Part shown: positions 48,001-54,100 of the stretch, piece by piece
Numbering within the stretch: position 1 is the stretch's first letter
Layout of the letters: every line of letters starts with the position of its first letter
Assembly (NCBI RefSeq): GCF_932276165.1
Contig: NC_063984.1
Location: 11,911,501-11,975,500 of the forward strand
Source: Plutella xylostella
Lineage: Eukaryota > Arthropoda > Insecta > Lepidoptera > Plutellidae
DNA: 64,000 bases
Direction of reading: 5' to 3'
Notes under the pieces: generated by a model
The model's input: only the letters and a program-made list of their open reading frames with translations
What the model was told of the DNA's origin: nothing
The model's database searches: none
Program-made: the position numbers and the translations under genes

Positions 48001-49087
48001 TTTTCCCCCTCCCTCCCCAGGAAAGCGCCCTACTAGTCGAGCGCCGCGCGCGCCGCCTAGCGGGCTGGGCGGGCGGCGCGGGGGCAGGCCCGCGGGAGAA
48101 GTGCGCGCGCCTCACCGCCGCCGCCGCCGTGTTGGCTGTGGACCACGTCAGCCATGCTGTGGACTTGAGGAGGCCTGCTGTGGGGGTTAAAGAGCTACTG
48201 GCGAGGAGGTAAATATAATACTACATTAGCACCTATTTATACATAACTAAAAACCAGCGGTACAAACTCGCAACATGACATGAGCGAAGTCAAGGTAGGA
48301 GAGACCTTCTTCTAAGTACCTACGAGTGGGAGTGGTCACGTGAGCTGTGGACTTGAGACCCGCTGTAGGGATAAAAGAGCTACGAGCTACGTCGCGCGCG
48401 CCGCCTAGCGGGCTGGGCGGGCGGCGCGGGGGCAGGCCCTCGGGAGAAGTGCGCGCGCCTCACCGCCGCCGCCGCCGTGCTGGCCGTGGACCATGTCAGC
48501 CATGCCGTGGACTTGAGGAGACCCGCTGTGGGGGTTAAAGAGTTGTTGGCGAGGAGGTAAATACAGGGCAAAAGAGTATACTAAGCCGAAAGGGGGTACT
48601 CCGGGTGCTATTCTGAACAACTTTTGTTTCTACGAGTTTTGGAAATTCACCTAAACCTACACATAACTAACAACCAGCGCGATACGACCTCGCAACATGC
48701 GCGAAGTCAAGGTAGGATAGACCTTCTTCTTCTAAGTACCTACGAGTGGGAGTGGTCACGAGAGCCACGCTGTGGACTTCAGGAGACCCAGTGTAGGGGT
48801 AAAAGAGCTACTGGCAAGGAGGTAAGAGCCGTATAAGACCGGCTGTAGCCGTTATAATACTACTAACTAGGAGACGTAATGCGAGCTAGCAACGTCGACA
48901 TTGCAGTCTATCTACGTATTTAAAAACCCGCATCTAAAACCGTTGAGTAAATAACAAAATCTAAGCATACATAGATTATGATAGACGCGAAAAGCTTGTA
49001 CAGAAGTATACTTAACCTAAAATTAAATTAAATCTTAATTTCAGGACGGACTTCAAAATGGAAGACATAAAGAGATTGAAGCTGTAA
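24098..49087 (+). CDS. Cog4: Conserved oligomeric Golgi complex subunit 4
   Basis: The exons are 24098-24184, 24398-24595, 24826-24928, 25274-25406, 25688-25808, 26238-26420, 26755-26940, 27424-27551, 27947-28060, 33278-33497, 33813-34065, 35378-35544, 48021-48208 and 49045-49087. All borders are AG/GT and the phases join into 707 codons plus a stop; human COG4 has 785. Family blocks are VSAKVRQLDLA, DLIDLQLC, AAHVSRFLS, SSLVDDVFYIARKVIR and the C-terminal DFKMEDIKRLKL. COG is an eight-subunit tether on the cis-Golgi for retrograde vesicles; Cog4 belongs to lobe A and binds SNAREs and Sly1. The coding DNA is extremely GC-rich and Ala/Arg-rich, so it diverges from other insect copies in the middle. 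Intron 9 holds a Gypsy element that ends 32 bp before exon 10. Intron 12 (12.5 kb) holds two nested LTR elements. Exon 13 has downstream partial copies. Confidence 0.93.
24230..24363. mobile_element. MITE in Cog4 intron 1
   Basis: Terminal inverted repeats of about 28 bp: GGTGCGAATTAACTTTGCAC at the left and GTGCACAGTTAATTCGCG at the right, about 130 bp apart, no coding capacity. Confidence 0.6.
27008..27129. mobile_element. MITE in Cog4 intron 7
   Basis: A 122-bp element with inverted ends: GCTACACGGGTT followed by GTTATCGACGT on the left, and ACGTCGATAACCCGTGTAGC on the right. Confidence 0.65.
28315..28422 (+). repeat. 5' LTR of the mag-type element
   Basis: 108 bp, starting TGTAGTATATTGAC and ending CCGATACTATA. 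Contains AATAAA. Confidence 0.9.
28507..29529 (+). CDS. Gag of the mag-type element
   Basis: 340 codons. The N-terminal two thirds is the retrotransposon Gag fold (ERYRFRQRRQQLEETVAQYM, LRDQFVCGLRSDVIRQRL). Two zinc knuckles follow at about residues 226-262 (CTACGANTHSWARC-type and CSKCKQRGHLRRQC). It runs into the start of the protease and stops at 29527-29529 because of a 4-bp GATA duplication at about 29497-29504. The protein packages the RNA in the virus-like particle. Codon use is AT-rich except for a GC-rich linker at about 29020-29160. Confidence 0.9.
   Translation: MSVGKIGEFNVSVGNWTLYVERLEMFYKVNEVKDEMWLPTLIAVIGDEAYELLSNLVSPKKPATMTYNEVVSIFQNHLQPKPSEMAERYRFRQRRQQLEETVAQYMTELKKLSKYCEFGANLEDNLRDQFVCGLRSDVIRQRLFAEEKLTYTTAIKLSISLEAAERDAAAVEHVEQRSDGGGGGRAAAGAPVLSLAPAGARASHGRGRTAPTSGSATGQRPGTQAPCTACGANTHSWARCRFKNFICSKCKQRGHLRRQCPNPGAGPYRRDGRGIHHVDTRLDQAAPPRDEESEDSLSELEEDLHQLSLNGYRPVSITVSVGNVDLLMEVDRYGIGSVMY
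29516..32638 (+). CDS. Pol of the mag-type element (protease remainder, RT, RNase H, integrase)
   Basis: 1040 codons from the first ATG in this frame; the protease active site Asp-Thr-Gly lies just upstream at 29501-29509 in the same frame. Domains in order: reverse transcriptase with FLDDI at about residue 288; RNase H with TCDASPVGIGG; an HHCC zinc site (HECHMGI ... CRGCAVC); integrase with HADF, TDNG and NGAAEN at about residues 720, 776 and 812; a short basic tail. Apart from the frame break at its start the frame is open. GC-rich blocks (29870-30075, 31555-31660, 32145-32275) alternate with AT-rich ones. Confidence 0.92.
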   Translation: MSCISKVTYDQYFSAYEIEELELVLKSYDGTKIKPLGIIKPIVGYGRLNRKLELFVIEGGTTSLLGRHWLTELGIQIPVLRNNNSLHKMQPLPKNNVNITNNKGNELTCLLDRYKGLFSGGLGRYSRGKARLRVREGSVPVFCRARPLPYALRERVEAELDGMLREGIIEPVETADWATPLVPVPKADGGIRICADYKVTLNPVLLIDKYPLPKVEDLFVGLSGANYFSKIDLSQAYNQIELEDPENLTVINTHKGLFKYKRLVYGLSSSPGIFQRIMASLLKDIPNVQVFLDDIILASQDIKTHLLLIEEVFKKLQDAGLKLKENKCFFMLNEVKYLGYIISKDGIKVDPEKVDAVVKIASPTNISQLRSFIGLVNFYARFVPNISTVLSPLYKLLKKGIRWNWNTECELSFNKIKAILCSTEVLAHYDPTKKLILTCDASPVGIGGVLTQVGADGCERPVSYISRTLSPAEQNYSQIDREALAIVFSLQKFHQYVYGRRFVLRTDHKPLVSIFGPKKGIPMMAASRLQRWSVIVAAYSYDIEYINTTNNGADSLSRLPIAAKAKDILKYPEQSYLHYVNNSMLLDYQEIKKQTSRDPLLSRILGYIRDGWPEHNEIRSLQPYFNRKTELYEELGCIMWGHRIVIPTNCTEKVLNDLHECHMGIVKTKAIARSYVWWAGIDEAVEAMCRGCAVCAAEADAPPRRPPAPWPYPNQPWARIHADFLGPIDGKLYLVVVDARTKWLEVFNIPSTSAHHVISKFSELFGRWGVAKQLVTDNGPPFTSKEVSGYLNRNGVQHLFSAPYHPASNGAAENAVRTVKRVIKKARRQNHNLELAIQTFLLYYRNTPHCTTGESPASLMLGRPLRTKFDLLRPDCTARVQAAQQRQVTARGGAARQLPDGAPVWLRQYQGTDRWAPGSVTERVGTTDYTVVDVSGRRHHRHIDQLRQRHRSSLVNPSTPITGQPGDEATQVEEWVSPPTSPQVDDHLVRRETEASTAEAAPATVSAVDERDRGPPSPAVPCRKNPVRQCRLQNPPEYKT
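33138..33245 (+). repeat. 3' LTR of the mag-type element
   Basis: 108 bp, identical by eye to the 5' LTR. Its end is 32 bp before Cog4 exon 10. Confidence 0.9.
34090..35045 (-). mobile_element. CR1/jockey-like LINE 3' fragment in Cog4 intron 11
   Basis: The minus strand encodes the C-terminal part of a LINE reverse transcriptase (34600-35031: LVQRVQNACARFCF, SKCWNDLPPPLKR), then an AT-rich 3' region and a (TTTC)n tail at 34094-34115. It is 5'-truncated and distinct from the LINE at 914-3251. Confidence 0.75.
35876..36184. repeat. Left LTR of the LARD-like element
   Basis: 309 bp, TGTTAC...TTAACA, identical by eye to 47642-47950. Confidence 0.85.
37315..38022. repeat. GC-rich minisatellite (GCGCGCTGCTGTCT family)
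   Basis: About 700 bp made of two interleaved modules, a 14-mer GCGCGCTGCTGTCT (or GACT) and a 9-mer GCGCTGTCT, in irregular order. It creates long open frames in several frames that encode only Ala/Gln/Ser/Arg or Cys/Ala/Leu repeats. Part of the LARD-like element, next to the BEL/Pao insertion site. Confidence 0.9.
38125..38343 (+). repeat. 5' LTR of the BEL/Pao element
   Basis: 219 bp, TGTACAAAG...CTTACA, contains AATAAA. Confidence 0.92.
38564..45976 (+). CDS. BEL/Pao polyprotein: Gag, protease, RT/RNase H, integrase and an Env-like C-terminus
   Basis: 2470 codons in one frame. Approximate residues: coiled Gag (DUF1759 type) 1-400; cysteine knuckles 440-500; aspartic protease with FIDPGSQ at 570; reverse transcriptase with YVDD at about 972; Pao-type RNase H region with GFCDAS at 1144; HHCC at about 1458-1495; integrase D, D, E at about 1528, 1593 and 1647 (GVDYTG, SDQGTNF, GLWEAA); a DUF5641-type end. 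From about 1850 on the features are envelope-like: a hydrophobic segment, a furin-type RRKRG site at about 1970 followed by a Gly/Val/Leu-rich stretch, a heptad-like helix, a Cys-rich region and a membrane anchor at about 2391-2413. The layout resembles baculovirus F-type proteins. No stop separates pol from the env-like part, so release would need processing or splicing. Infectivity is not implied. Confidence 0.93.
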   Translation: MEGLLEKQAAVMEDIKRMSRNIKKDPRERKTLEYRQARASRIDELWRTFEENHQLLMQEEDKTHQYYTENIYDFVMQIKDEIVQLLKPKPLTPPPPPPEKKVTFDIFMEASGEGIDTLQIKDEKVLELMRTQRSNFRSLIRLIDSLHLDNLVEKWEIEDEIKSLKGRWNTIDILHLQIDSILEGRDDTYNNQYLLHEKSFKDMKKQLNMKLNFVDHSQQTAPKVDIPIFSGNYSQWPTFMDLFSEAIHKNPNMSKSHKMQILKCKLKGEAERIVQHLHISAENYDACWDLLTHRYNNLQLLFTKQIQLFLRQPNVKTQSAFEIKKLFDTSMEVIHAINNLGVDTMNWDPILVHILCEKLDTQTYTDYMEYRKSPRQLAKLQEFMDFLEGKFTALEPVTKKKPDNMTLHKPFNDNQQNYHREYRTNFSKPSYNNAMHIQEHKSSCSFCRQDHDLFKCTKFLSMSPDVQLKHMAQFNICKNCLYYHSKNYCKSEKRCRECNAAHNTLLHKAFSMKPTTSTATKMSPTSTPFTPGNHQKRNVHYAIGSDDEIMLATALLKVKATDGTYMTLRAFIDPGSQVTLITESAAQKLGLQRTQYNACIAGVGSVTNKSRGKVNLTCMSRHNDFTFETDALVMSRVVSNLPNVTFEKKNWSHIEHLTLADPDYNISRSIDILLDASVHSQIIMGGLLTGTDLQPCAQQTKLGWILSGGSGTGRTYNCHVITNNTDDIKKYWEMEEITEAKNMTSQEQYCEDLYVSTTRRLQNGQYEVQLPMVADYKEKLGESKGKALAQFHRLEKKLSNNTELSDSYKKFMQEYIDLEHMKKSTSQSDIECFLPHHGVVKPDSTTTKLRVVFNASSKTSSGLSLNDLMECGPKLHQDLQAELIRWRTYEHVFSADCEKMYRMILVAENMQPLQKILWRNDIHEPIQEYDLCTLTFGEKAAPYLALRTLKQLAQDEAHKYPLAAQVIEREVYVDDVMSGAHCIATALEKQQQLINMLKSAGFNLRKWSSNHPALLEHLPEDQKNKPIVFKDKETTKALGLQWIPQSDKFTFKNKNNDTNDKPLTKRMLLSQISKLFDPLGWLTPITIKAKLLFQTVWTTVEGWDDILPESLTKDWRKLQADMYLIEAFHIPRWVGNLTKSFEIHGFCDASQKVFAAGIWIKTLTDNGDTIVRLLVAKSKLAPLNKTITLPRLELCATVLLAQLMTKALENIDYHSHNITVHAWTDSMIVLGWLQGDPKKWKSFVANRVKQVTSAIPASSWRYVKSKENAVDCATRGLTPAQLQHHSLWWEGPQWIKNPELQLQTPIVTSAVDNNIQMEAKNKQVNSAKLQPSDIVLELLYRHSKLSHVTRIVAWILRSKISRTNKPAYLTSAELTNALHTIIRNVQLHEFGDDITRLKTKQNVSRRSPLLSLNPFLDENGILRLGGRLTKSALPDDMKKPIILSSKSRLTELIIKQAHEVLLHGGPRLTLTYLRRKYWILSGHRTVKSQLHRCVTCRRYSPQQNNQLMADLPKPRVTISRPFTHTGVDYTGHVEVKANKGRGIRTLKGYIAVFVCLATKAIHLEMVTDLDTPSFLAAFKRFCARRGKPEACYSDQGTNFIGADRILKQQYQDCLKCIDTTFLKDVSEMGVTWHFNAPAWPTAGGLWEAAVKSMKYHLYRVIGNQKLTYEEFTTLLCQIEACLNSRPLCTLTEADTELDILTPGHFLIGGPIHSVAEPETEQIDIRKRWQLVRKMSNDFWKTWSNEYLTQLQSRSKWKTSQKDLQINDIVCIKEENLPAGRWGMGRVVETFPGTDKRVRVVLLKTARGYLKRPITKLAKLLTNDTDTDTEEEDDTTQQNKQQRTRCTKKKITVASLLCYAFMFFMMIITPTLQENVTYFQITELQPSKMLYFDKISELLLIRDDWKLVTYYNMSTYWQGINDIENYVMHIKNFARKQEYDTHSELIIRQLDHDMNELMYYNSILQSHHITRRKRGLINAVGSVTNVLFGVLDQGFADKYEEDIGKIRQNEEHLLQLIKNQTTIFEAQQNIIKRNEAIMNTQFKLIYKQIEDIKLRMNESKVFYEHLYYVLTASTTADRIIANLKAIQQFLINTLTNMYQGHVDVHLLPPEQLKEHLSFVSKHVPTDLTLPDVRDNFIYIYKLLRGQVRLTRNYLIMEIKIPLMAHDKYELDRVVTLPHYQGKSVLNTYAATEYVAFNVMKGLIIPLNAEDISSCLIPNDQQIFCKVNHPQYNMQVSNSICNINLKTNKGVTYCNTERTADCSDKWVKLHDGDTWLYACCKECLVRIICPGAMTSKRLLGNGLIKLHQGCVVKGDDFTIYAHDELNSRLMVQNSVIEVPKMSPLNEVINTSIPTQDFQMEVHDKQFDKINEDIQTLKEQSAIVTVSSHDLHHYIMIYGVLTFGVVAVIVISCYMCKIKGQIKQNNRDIEMSAVRPNAISVNVDQCRAMSQSVLSVDQATSPMMKRLVKFDKT
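46269..46488 (+). repeat. 3' LTR of the BEL/Pao element
   Basis: 220 bp, one C longer than the 5' LTR, otherwise identical by eye. Confidence 0.92.
46751..47493. repeat. Minisatellite with GCCGACTCGTGTGCCTCTG core
   Basis: Three units of about 111 bp start at 46751, 46862 and 46974, each with two cores and an AT-rich spacer (TTTTTACTATTTATTTGTATG). About twelve units of 38 bp follow from 47044 (GGCAAGCCGACTCGTGTGCC, then CTCTGCCAGTGGTTAGGGT or variants). Within the array, blocks of several units recur. Part of the LARD-like element. Unit spacing and adjacency rule out CRISPR. Confidence 0.9.
47642..47950. repeat. Right LTR of the LARD-like element
   Basis: 309 bp, identical by eye to 35876-36184. 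It ends 70 bp before Cog4 exon 13. Confidence 0.85.
48336..48830 (+). pseudogene. Partial copies of Cog4 exon 13
   Basis: 48392-48556 repeats the last 160 bp of exon 48021-48208 plus the GTAAAT donor. It differs at ten bases, all silent, and keeps the reading frame (RRLAGW to KELLARR). It lacks the first codons and the acceptor. Shorter pieces of the exon end lie at about 48336-48385 and 48755-48822, with intron sequence (ACTAACAACCAGCG, CCTACGAGTGGGAGTGGTCACG) between. Splicing straight from 48208 to 49045 gives the conserved C-terminus, so the copies are dispensable. Confidence 0.78.
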
Positions 49088-51192
49088 GATGAAGAAGGAA
49101 ATAATATGCATTTATTTACTATATTCCAATTAATACGTTAAGTTTATTGAATTTATCAACTTATAACCTAATTTATATAAAATTAAACAGTATTTTAGTA
49201 AAAAACCAACAGATTTTTATTTCAACATTTATTGTTCTTAAACTTTGTGTAGAGATATAGAAATTTGTGAATTGTGTCATTAATAAGATTATAAAACATT
49301 TACGGACAGTGGACAACATTCATACATAAATATTTAACAAGAAAATAACACCACATAGCAGTGCATCTATTAAATGTCATACAAATAAGGCACGCATACA
49401 AAATAGGGGGCTATTTGCATTGCTATAAATCACTTACATTTAATATAAATGTATGTACAAAATAGATTTCTGATGATCAATACTACATGCCATGCTTACA
49501 CATTATCATTTACGACAATACCTAGTAAGTAACGTCTTGAACTTAAATCCTATTGCTCAAACATTGCATGAAAGTTTTTAATTCGTTGTTCTAATCTAAT
49601 TCACCCGTTTGAACAGGATGAATTGAAAATACTACTCACAAAGCTGCAAATATACTCATCCCTCCCTACCCCCATACACACAAGACGTGTACAATACAAC
49701 TAGCGCTTGCTGAATTAGACAACAGATAAAATACATCAGTGTACTAACATTATAAAAAATCTATTTTCAATATTCGGAGCAACATGTTTAAGTAGTAGTA
49801 GGGTGTATTATGTATAAATCATAATGTACGACTTCAAATGGACAATAATTCTTCCCTGTATTACACCACCTATGTATAGATTTTCAAATATAAAACATAT
49901 TTATGTTGATATCAAATTATAAAACTAAGACTTAACACGAATTGGTTAAATTTAAATTCTTTTTTTATATTAATTACGTTAATTAGATATGTACCGACCC
50001 GACTCGTACCTCGTACTAATAAGTATATTTTAAAGTAGTAATAAGCTTTTTGAAAATATGTAAATTTTAATTGATTGATATTTAAATTGGTAAATCCCTT
50101 TTTGTATATCTCTAATTTATATTTAATTTTGTTTGCCTGATTATATTTATCATTGTTTTTATGATTTAAAATTAATTCTTTACAATAAAAATGTAGTAAG
50201 TAGATAAGTTATGAAATATGTGCAGGTACTCTAGGTGATAATGATACTATTATCGTTGTATACCGATTGTTATATATTATTATGTAATTATAACATTGCC
50301 GCCATGCAGACTTACACTTAAAGCGAAAAAGGATTTTATTTACATTAACTGTGCACCAAGTTGATTAAAAAACTCATTCCTAGTTATGTAACTAGGAATG
50401 AGTAGTACTTATTGATATATAACAAATAAATTCATCAGAAAAATAGAAAGTCACATAAAATAGATAATTTTATATAAAATGTCATGATTAAAGAAAGATT
50501 CATTATCCAAATTATTTAGATTTTTGATTCATCAAGAGAACATCATATTTCATAATGTCGAAAATTCTTTGGTTAGTCTTTTCCAAGCTGTCGTCAATAA
50601 CCTTAATTATGAGTAAATTAAGTATAAAAAATGCATTAACAATACAAGAACGCGAATATTAATAGAAAGTAACAATTAAAACAAGTTTAGTTAATAAATC
50701 ATTAGGTGAAGTAATACTTATTCTATACTCTTATTTTTCATTATAAAAATAGGAGCTGTTCCATATTTATGATTTATGTAATCCAGTAAATACTGATATG
50801 TATCTTTTTTATCTCGGGTAATACATATATACAATAACAGCCCCTATTTCTATTCGCGAATTAGTTGCAAACTGACCAAAAGACAGCGCTGTGCCAGGCG
50901 AGGGCCTAAAACATGTCTTCAAAAGCATTTTATAAATTCTTTAAACATCTTCGAACAAAGCGGTAGTGGAACCTTGAAACCCTTATTTTACACTGAATTC
51001 ATGTTGACATACATTACACTTAACCATACCGATCTTTCCAATATCGATTGATCAATACTGTAAATAACTTTACTTCTCCAAAACAAATGAATATAAGCCG
51101 TTACTTTAAACACAATTGTAACTTCCTTAGAAAATTACACAATGTGGCTGAAAGATTCCACTACCCTTGTCCTCCTGTCCCCCCCCTCCCCT
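49088..51192. other. AT-rich convergent 3' region of Cog4 (+) and MARVEL gene 1 (-)
   Basis: No gene. The stretch probably holds a short Cog4 3' UTR and a long 3' UTR of the minus-strand MARVEL gene. On the minus strand AATAAAAA (plus TTTTTATT at 49216-49223) could be its poly(A) signal. Confidence 0.45.
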
Positions 51193-54100
51193 CTAGTACC
51201 CCTCTCTGGGCGTAGTGACGGCGCTAGTGGTCTGCTTGGAGACAACACGCGAGCCCTGCGCCAGCCCGCCCGCCTTCACCGCCTGGTACTTGAGGTAGCA
51301 GTCCGCCAGGTACGCCGCGCATGCGCCGTAGCCGAAGAACTGAGGGCAGAGGGGTTATTAGTTAGATTGGTTGATTGGCGTAGACCTATCGGAATTAACT
51401 CTAGCATTTTCAGCCAAAAATCGTTCACTGCTCTCTGTCTTTTCCCTGTCGGCTTTCCATATCCAGTCCTTCATCACCTAAGACACTAGAAATGAGCATA
51501 CTTCTCTTTTCAATACCGTCAGACTTTAAACGGAACAACTGTTAGTTTATTATCTATATTATCTTGGTGGAGGATAAATGATTCATAATTGCGGTTCTTT
51601 TTTTGGCTGTTTGATTTATTTTGATTAGCAAGATGTTTGATGCTGATAGTAGTAGTGCAAATTAATTAAAAGATAACATTCTAAATCATCAATAAAGCAC
51701 AGTACCGAACGTAGCAATATTGTGTACTCGTAGGTACTTATTATAGTTGCTTATCATTATCACTCCATGTATTTTCGGTCATTCACGCTGCACGCTATCA
51801 AACAACTAAATTCCCGGAAACATTCTGATTCACAGCAGAATTATACAAACAATACTTCAGTTATGAATCCAAGTGTGTTGATGAATATCTCGAATCCCAA
51901 TCTGATGATGACTTTGGTTAAAGTCCAGCAGTGGATGATTTGGATGAATAATATCTAACGAAAAAAAAACAACTTCGAAAAACCACTAAAAAGTAACGTT
52001 AGTAAAGAACGTTCCTGCTTAGGTATATTTTTACTGTCACAAAGAATTGGTGTAAATTATTTCTTACTTTTTTGTATTTTTTTAAGTCAGTTTTTAATAT
52101 TTTTTTTATTATTATTTTGTTATTTATTATATAATATAATGCATATAATTAAGCAGTATGTACCTATACACAAGGTATAGTACCTTGTGTATAGGTACAT
52201 ACTGCTTAATTTGTTTGATAAGGAAAAATGTTGGATGTAAAATTTTAACACGCAAAATACACAAGAATGTTAATAGAATTTTCTTTGTAACATAAATAAC
52301 GTTACAGAAGTACCATGAACTTATAAATAGCAATAAAATCAATGACCAGAAAACAAACACAATAAAAATTTACGGGACGGTGGACTGCCTGCACTTCAAC
52401 AATGGCTTTATCCATCAAGCAGCTTGTGTCTATTTCAATAGTTTTAAATATATGTGTCGCTTGGAAGCCTATAACCCTATACAGTGATTTTGGTTCTTCA
52501 ATTGATCAAGAATTCTTTATCAAAGTTTATCCATGGATCGTTAACAATATGGGCCACGAAATTAGAGTCTCCTACAATTTCATTGGCAGCGGCTTAGACA
52601 GTAGCCGACTGATGTGTGCTCTTCGGAACATAAAGAACATTCTTTACGAAAGCCAATTTCTCATGTGCGCAGCTAATTTGTATTTTTTACGGAGAGAATA
52701 TGACGTTTTTTACCACTGCATACCTGATGGAATTGACGTCCCACTGAAGCCGTATAGTACGTGCGTGCAAAAACAAGGACCATCATTGGTCAGACAAAGC
52801 ATGAAGACGCTTGACAGGATTCAAAATAGTAAAAATACTCCTCTGATCGATTTGGGACACAGGCAATACACTAGCTATAAGACTTTTGATAATGCTGCCA
52901 TGATACTTGAAACAATTTGCAAACTTTTTGGACGAAACAGGCCTATAAGATGCGATAACCCTTCCGTACTACCGACTGGCTACTCGTCATCTGAATAGGA
53001 ACTTACTTGTAAACTATTCTGCCGTCAATAGCGTAAACGCAGTACAATTTAGGCGGTTTCGAGAAAAACGCGGTCAAAGGTTTGTGGTGATATTCTTCCA
53101 TATTTTTTTTTATCACATCTTGACGGTTTATACCTTAAATCATTGGTACTCAACCTTTTTTATATAAGGGCCACAAATACGTTTAAGTCATGGTGTTGCG
53201 GGCCGCAAGCAATTTTTTTAACTATTATAAAGCGATGTAAACTATCGAATAATAATATAAAAAAAACACATGCATATACCTACAGCATATACTTTGTGTT
53301 AAAAGTATCGGGATTAGATAAATAAAACAAAAAATGATTGTTATTCATCCAAATTTCTTTTATCACCTTCAAAGTATGCTCCTTCAGAAACGATACACAT
53401 ACGCCAGTTTGTTAAAGATGATAATGATTAAATTAAAGATTTTATGAACTTTTGAACTTTGTATTACTGATTTTACTTTACAGTCGTATTTAAGAGTAGT
53501 TAGGCTAGCGATTAAGTGCACGTCTTGCTTGCGCGGTGGCTCTGATCGGTTCATAATAACGTTAGTAACACAGCCTTAAACGCCATAACATTTTTTTAAA
53601 CGCTGTTTCCAGAGTTATGTTTAGTATTTAATTCACACAACTCTGGTAACAGCGTTTAAAAAAATGTAGTGATGATTAGATAATTCGTTGGCGTATGTGC
53701 ATCGTTTCTGAAGGAGCTAACTTTGAAGATGATAAAAGAAATTTGGATGAATAAGAAACATATTTTGTTTTATGGATAAAATCCCGATAGGTACTTTTTA
53801 CACAAAATGTATATTCTCTATTATCTCTCATGGCACGCGGGCCACTGATAAAGGCCCGGCGGGCCGCAGTTTGAGTATAGCTGCCTTAAATAAAAGAAGA
53901 CCTTTGCCCCCATCTGTCACTCAATTTTAGACCAAAACTTTGCAATATAACGGCACAATAAACTTATTCTAAGTATATCCTAAAATATCCTGAAGGAGGA
54001 TACTTAGCATTAATACAGTAAGTACGTATTTTATTTCATTTATGCTAATTTACCATACAACGTTATAATGAAATTTATAGTGGTTATCCTGATTTCACCA

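Noticed and set aside
51142..51489. 115-codon + strand frame
   Set aside because: It is antisense to the last exon of MARVEL gene 1, whose splice sites and homology are clear.
51767..51958. 63-codon frame as a small gene
   Set aside because: Its end is an RTE 3'-terminal motif followed by poly(A); the rest is AT-rich intron.
52147..52211. microRNA precursor
   Set aside because: The loop of three bases and perfect arms do not fit a typical precursor; no evidence of conservation is available.
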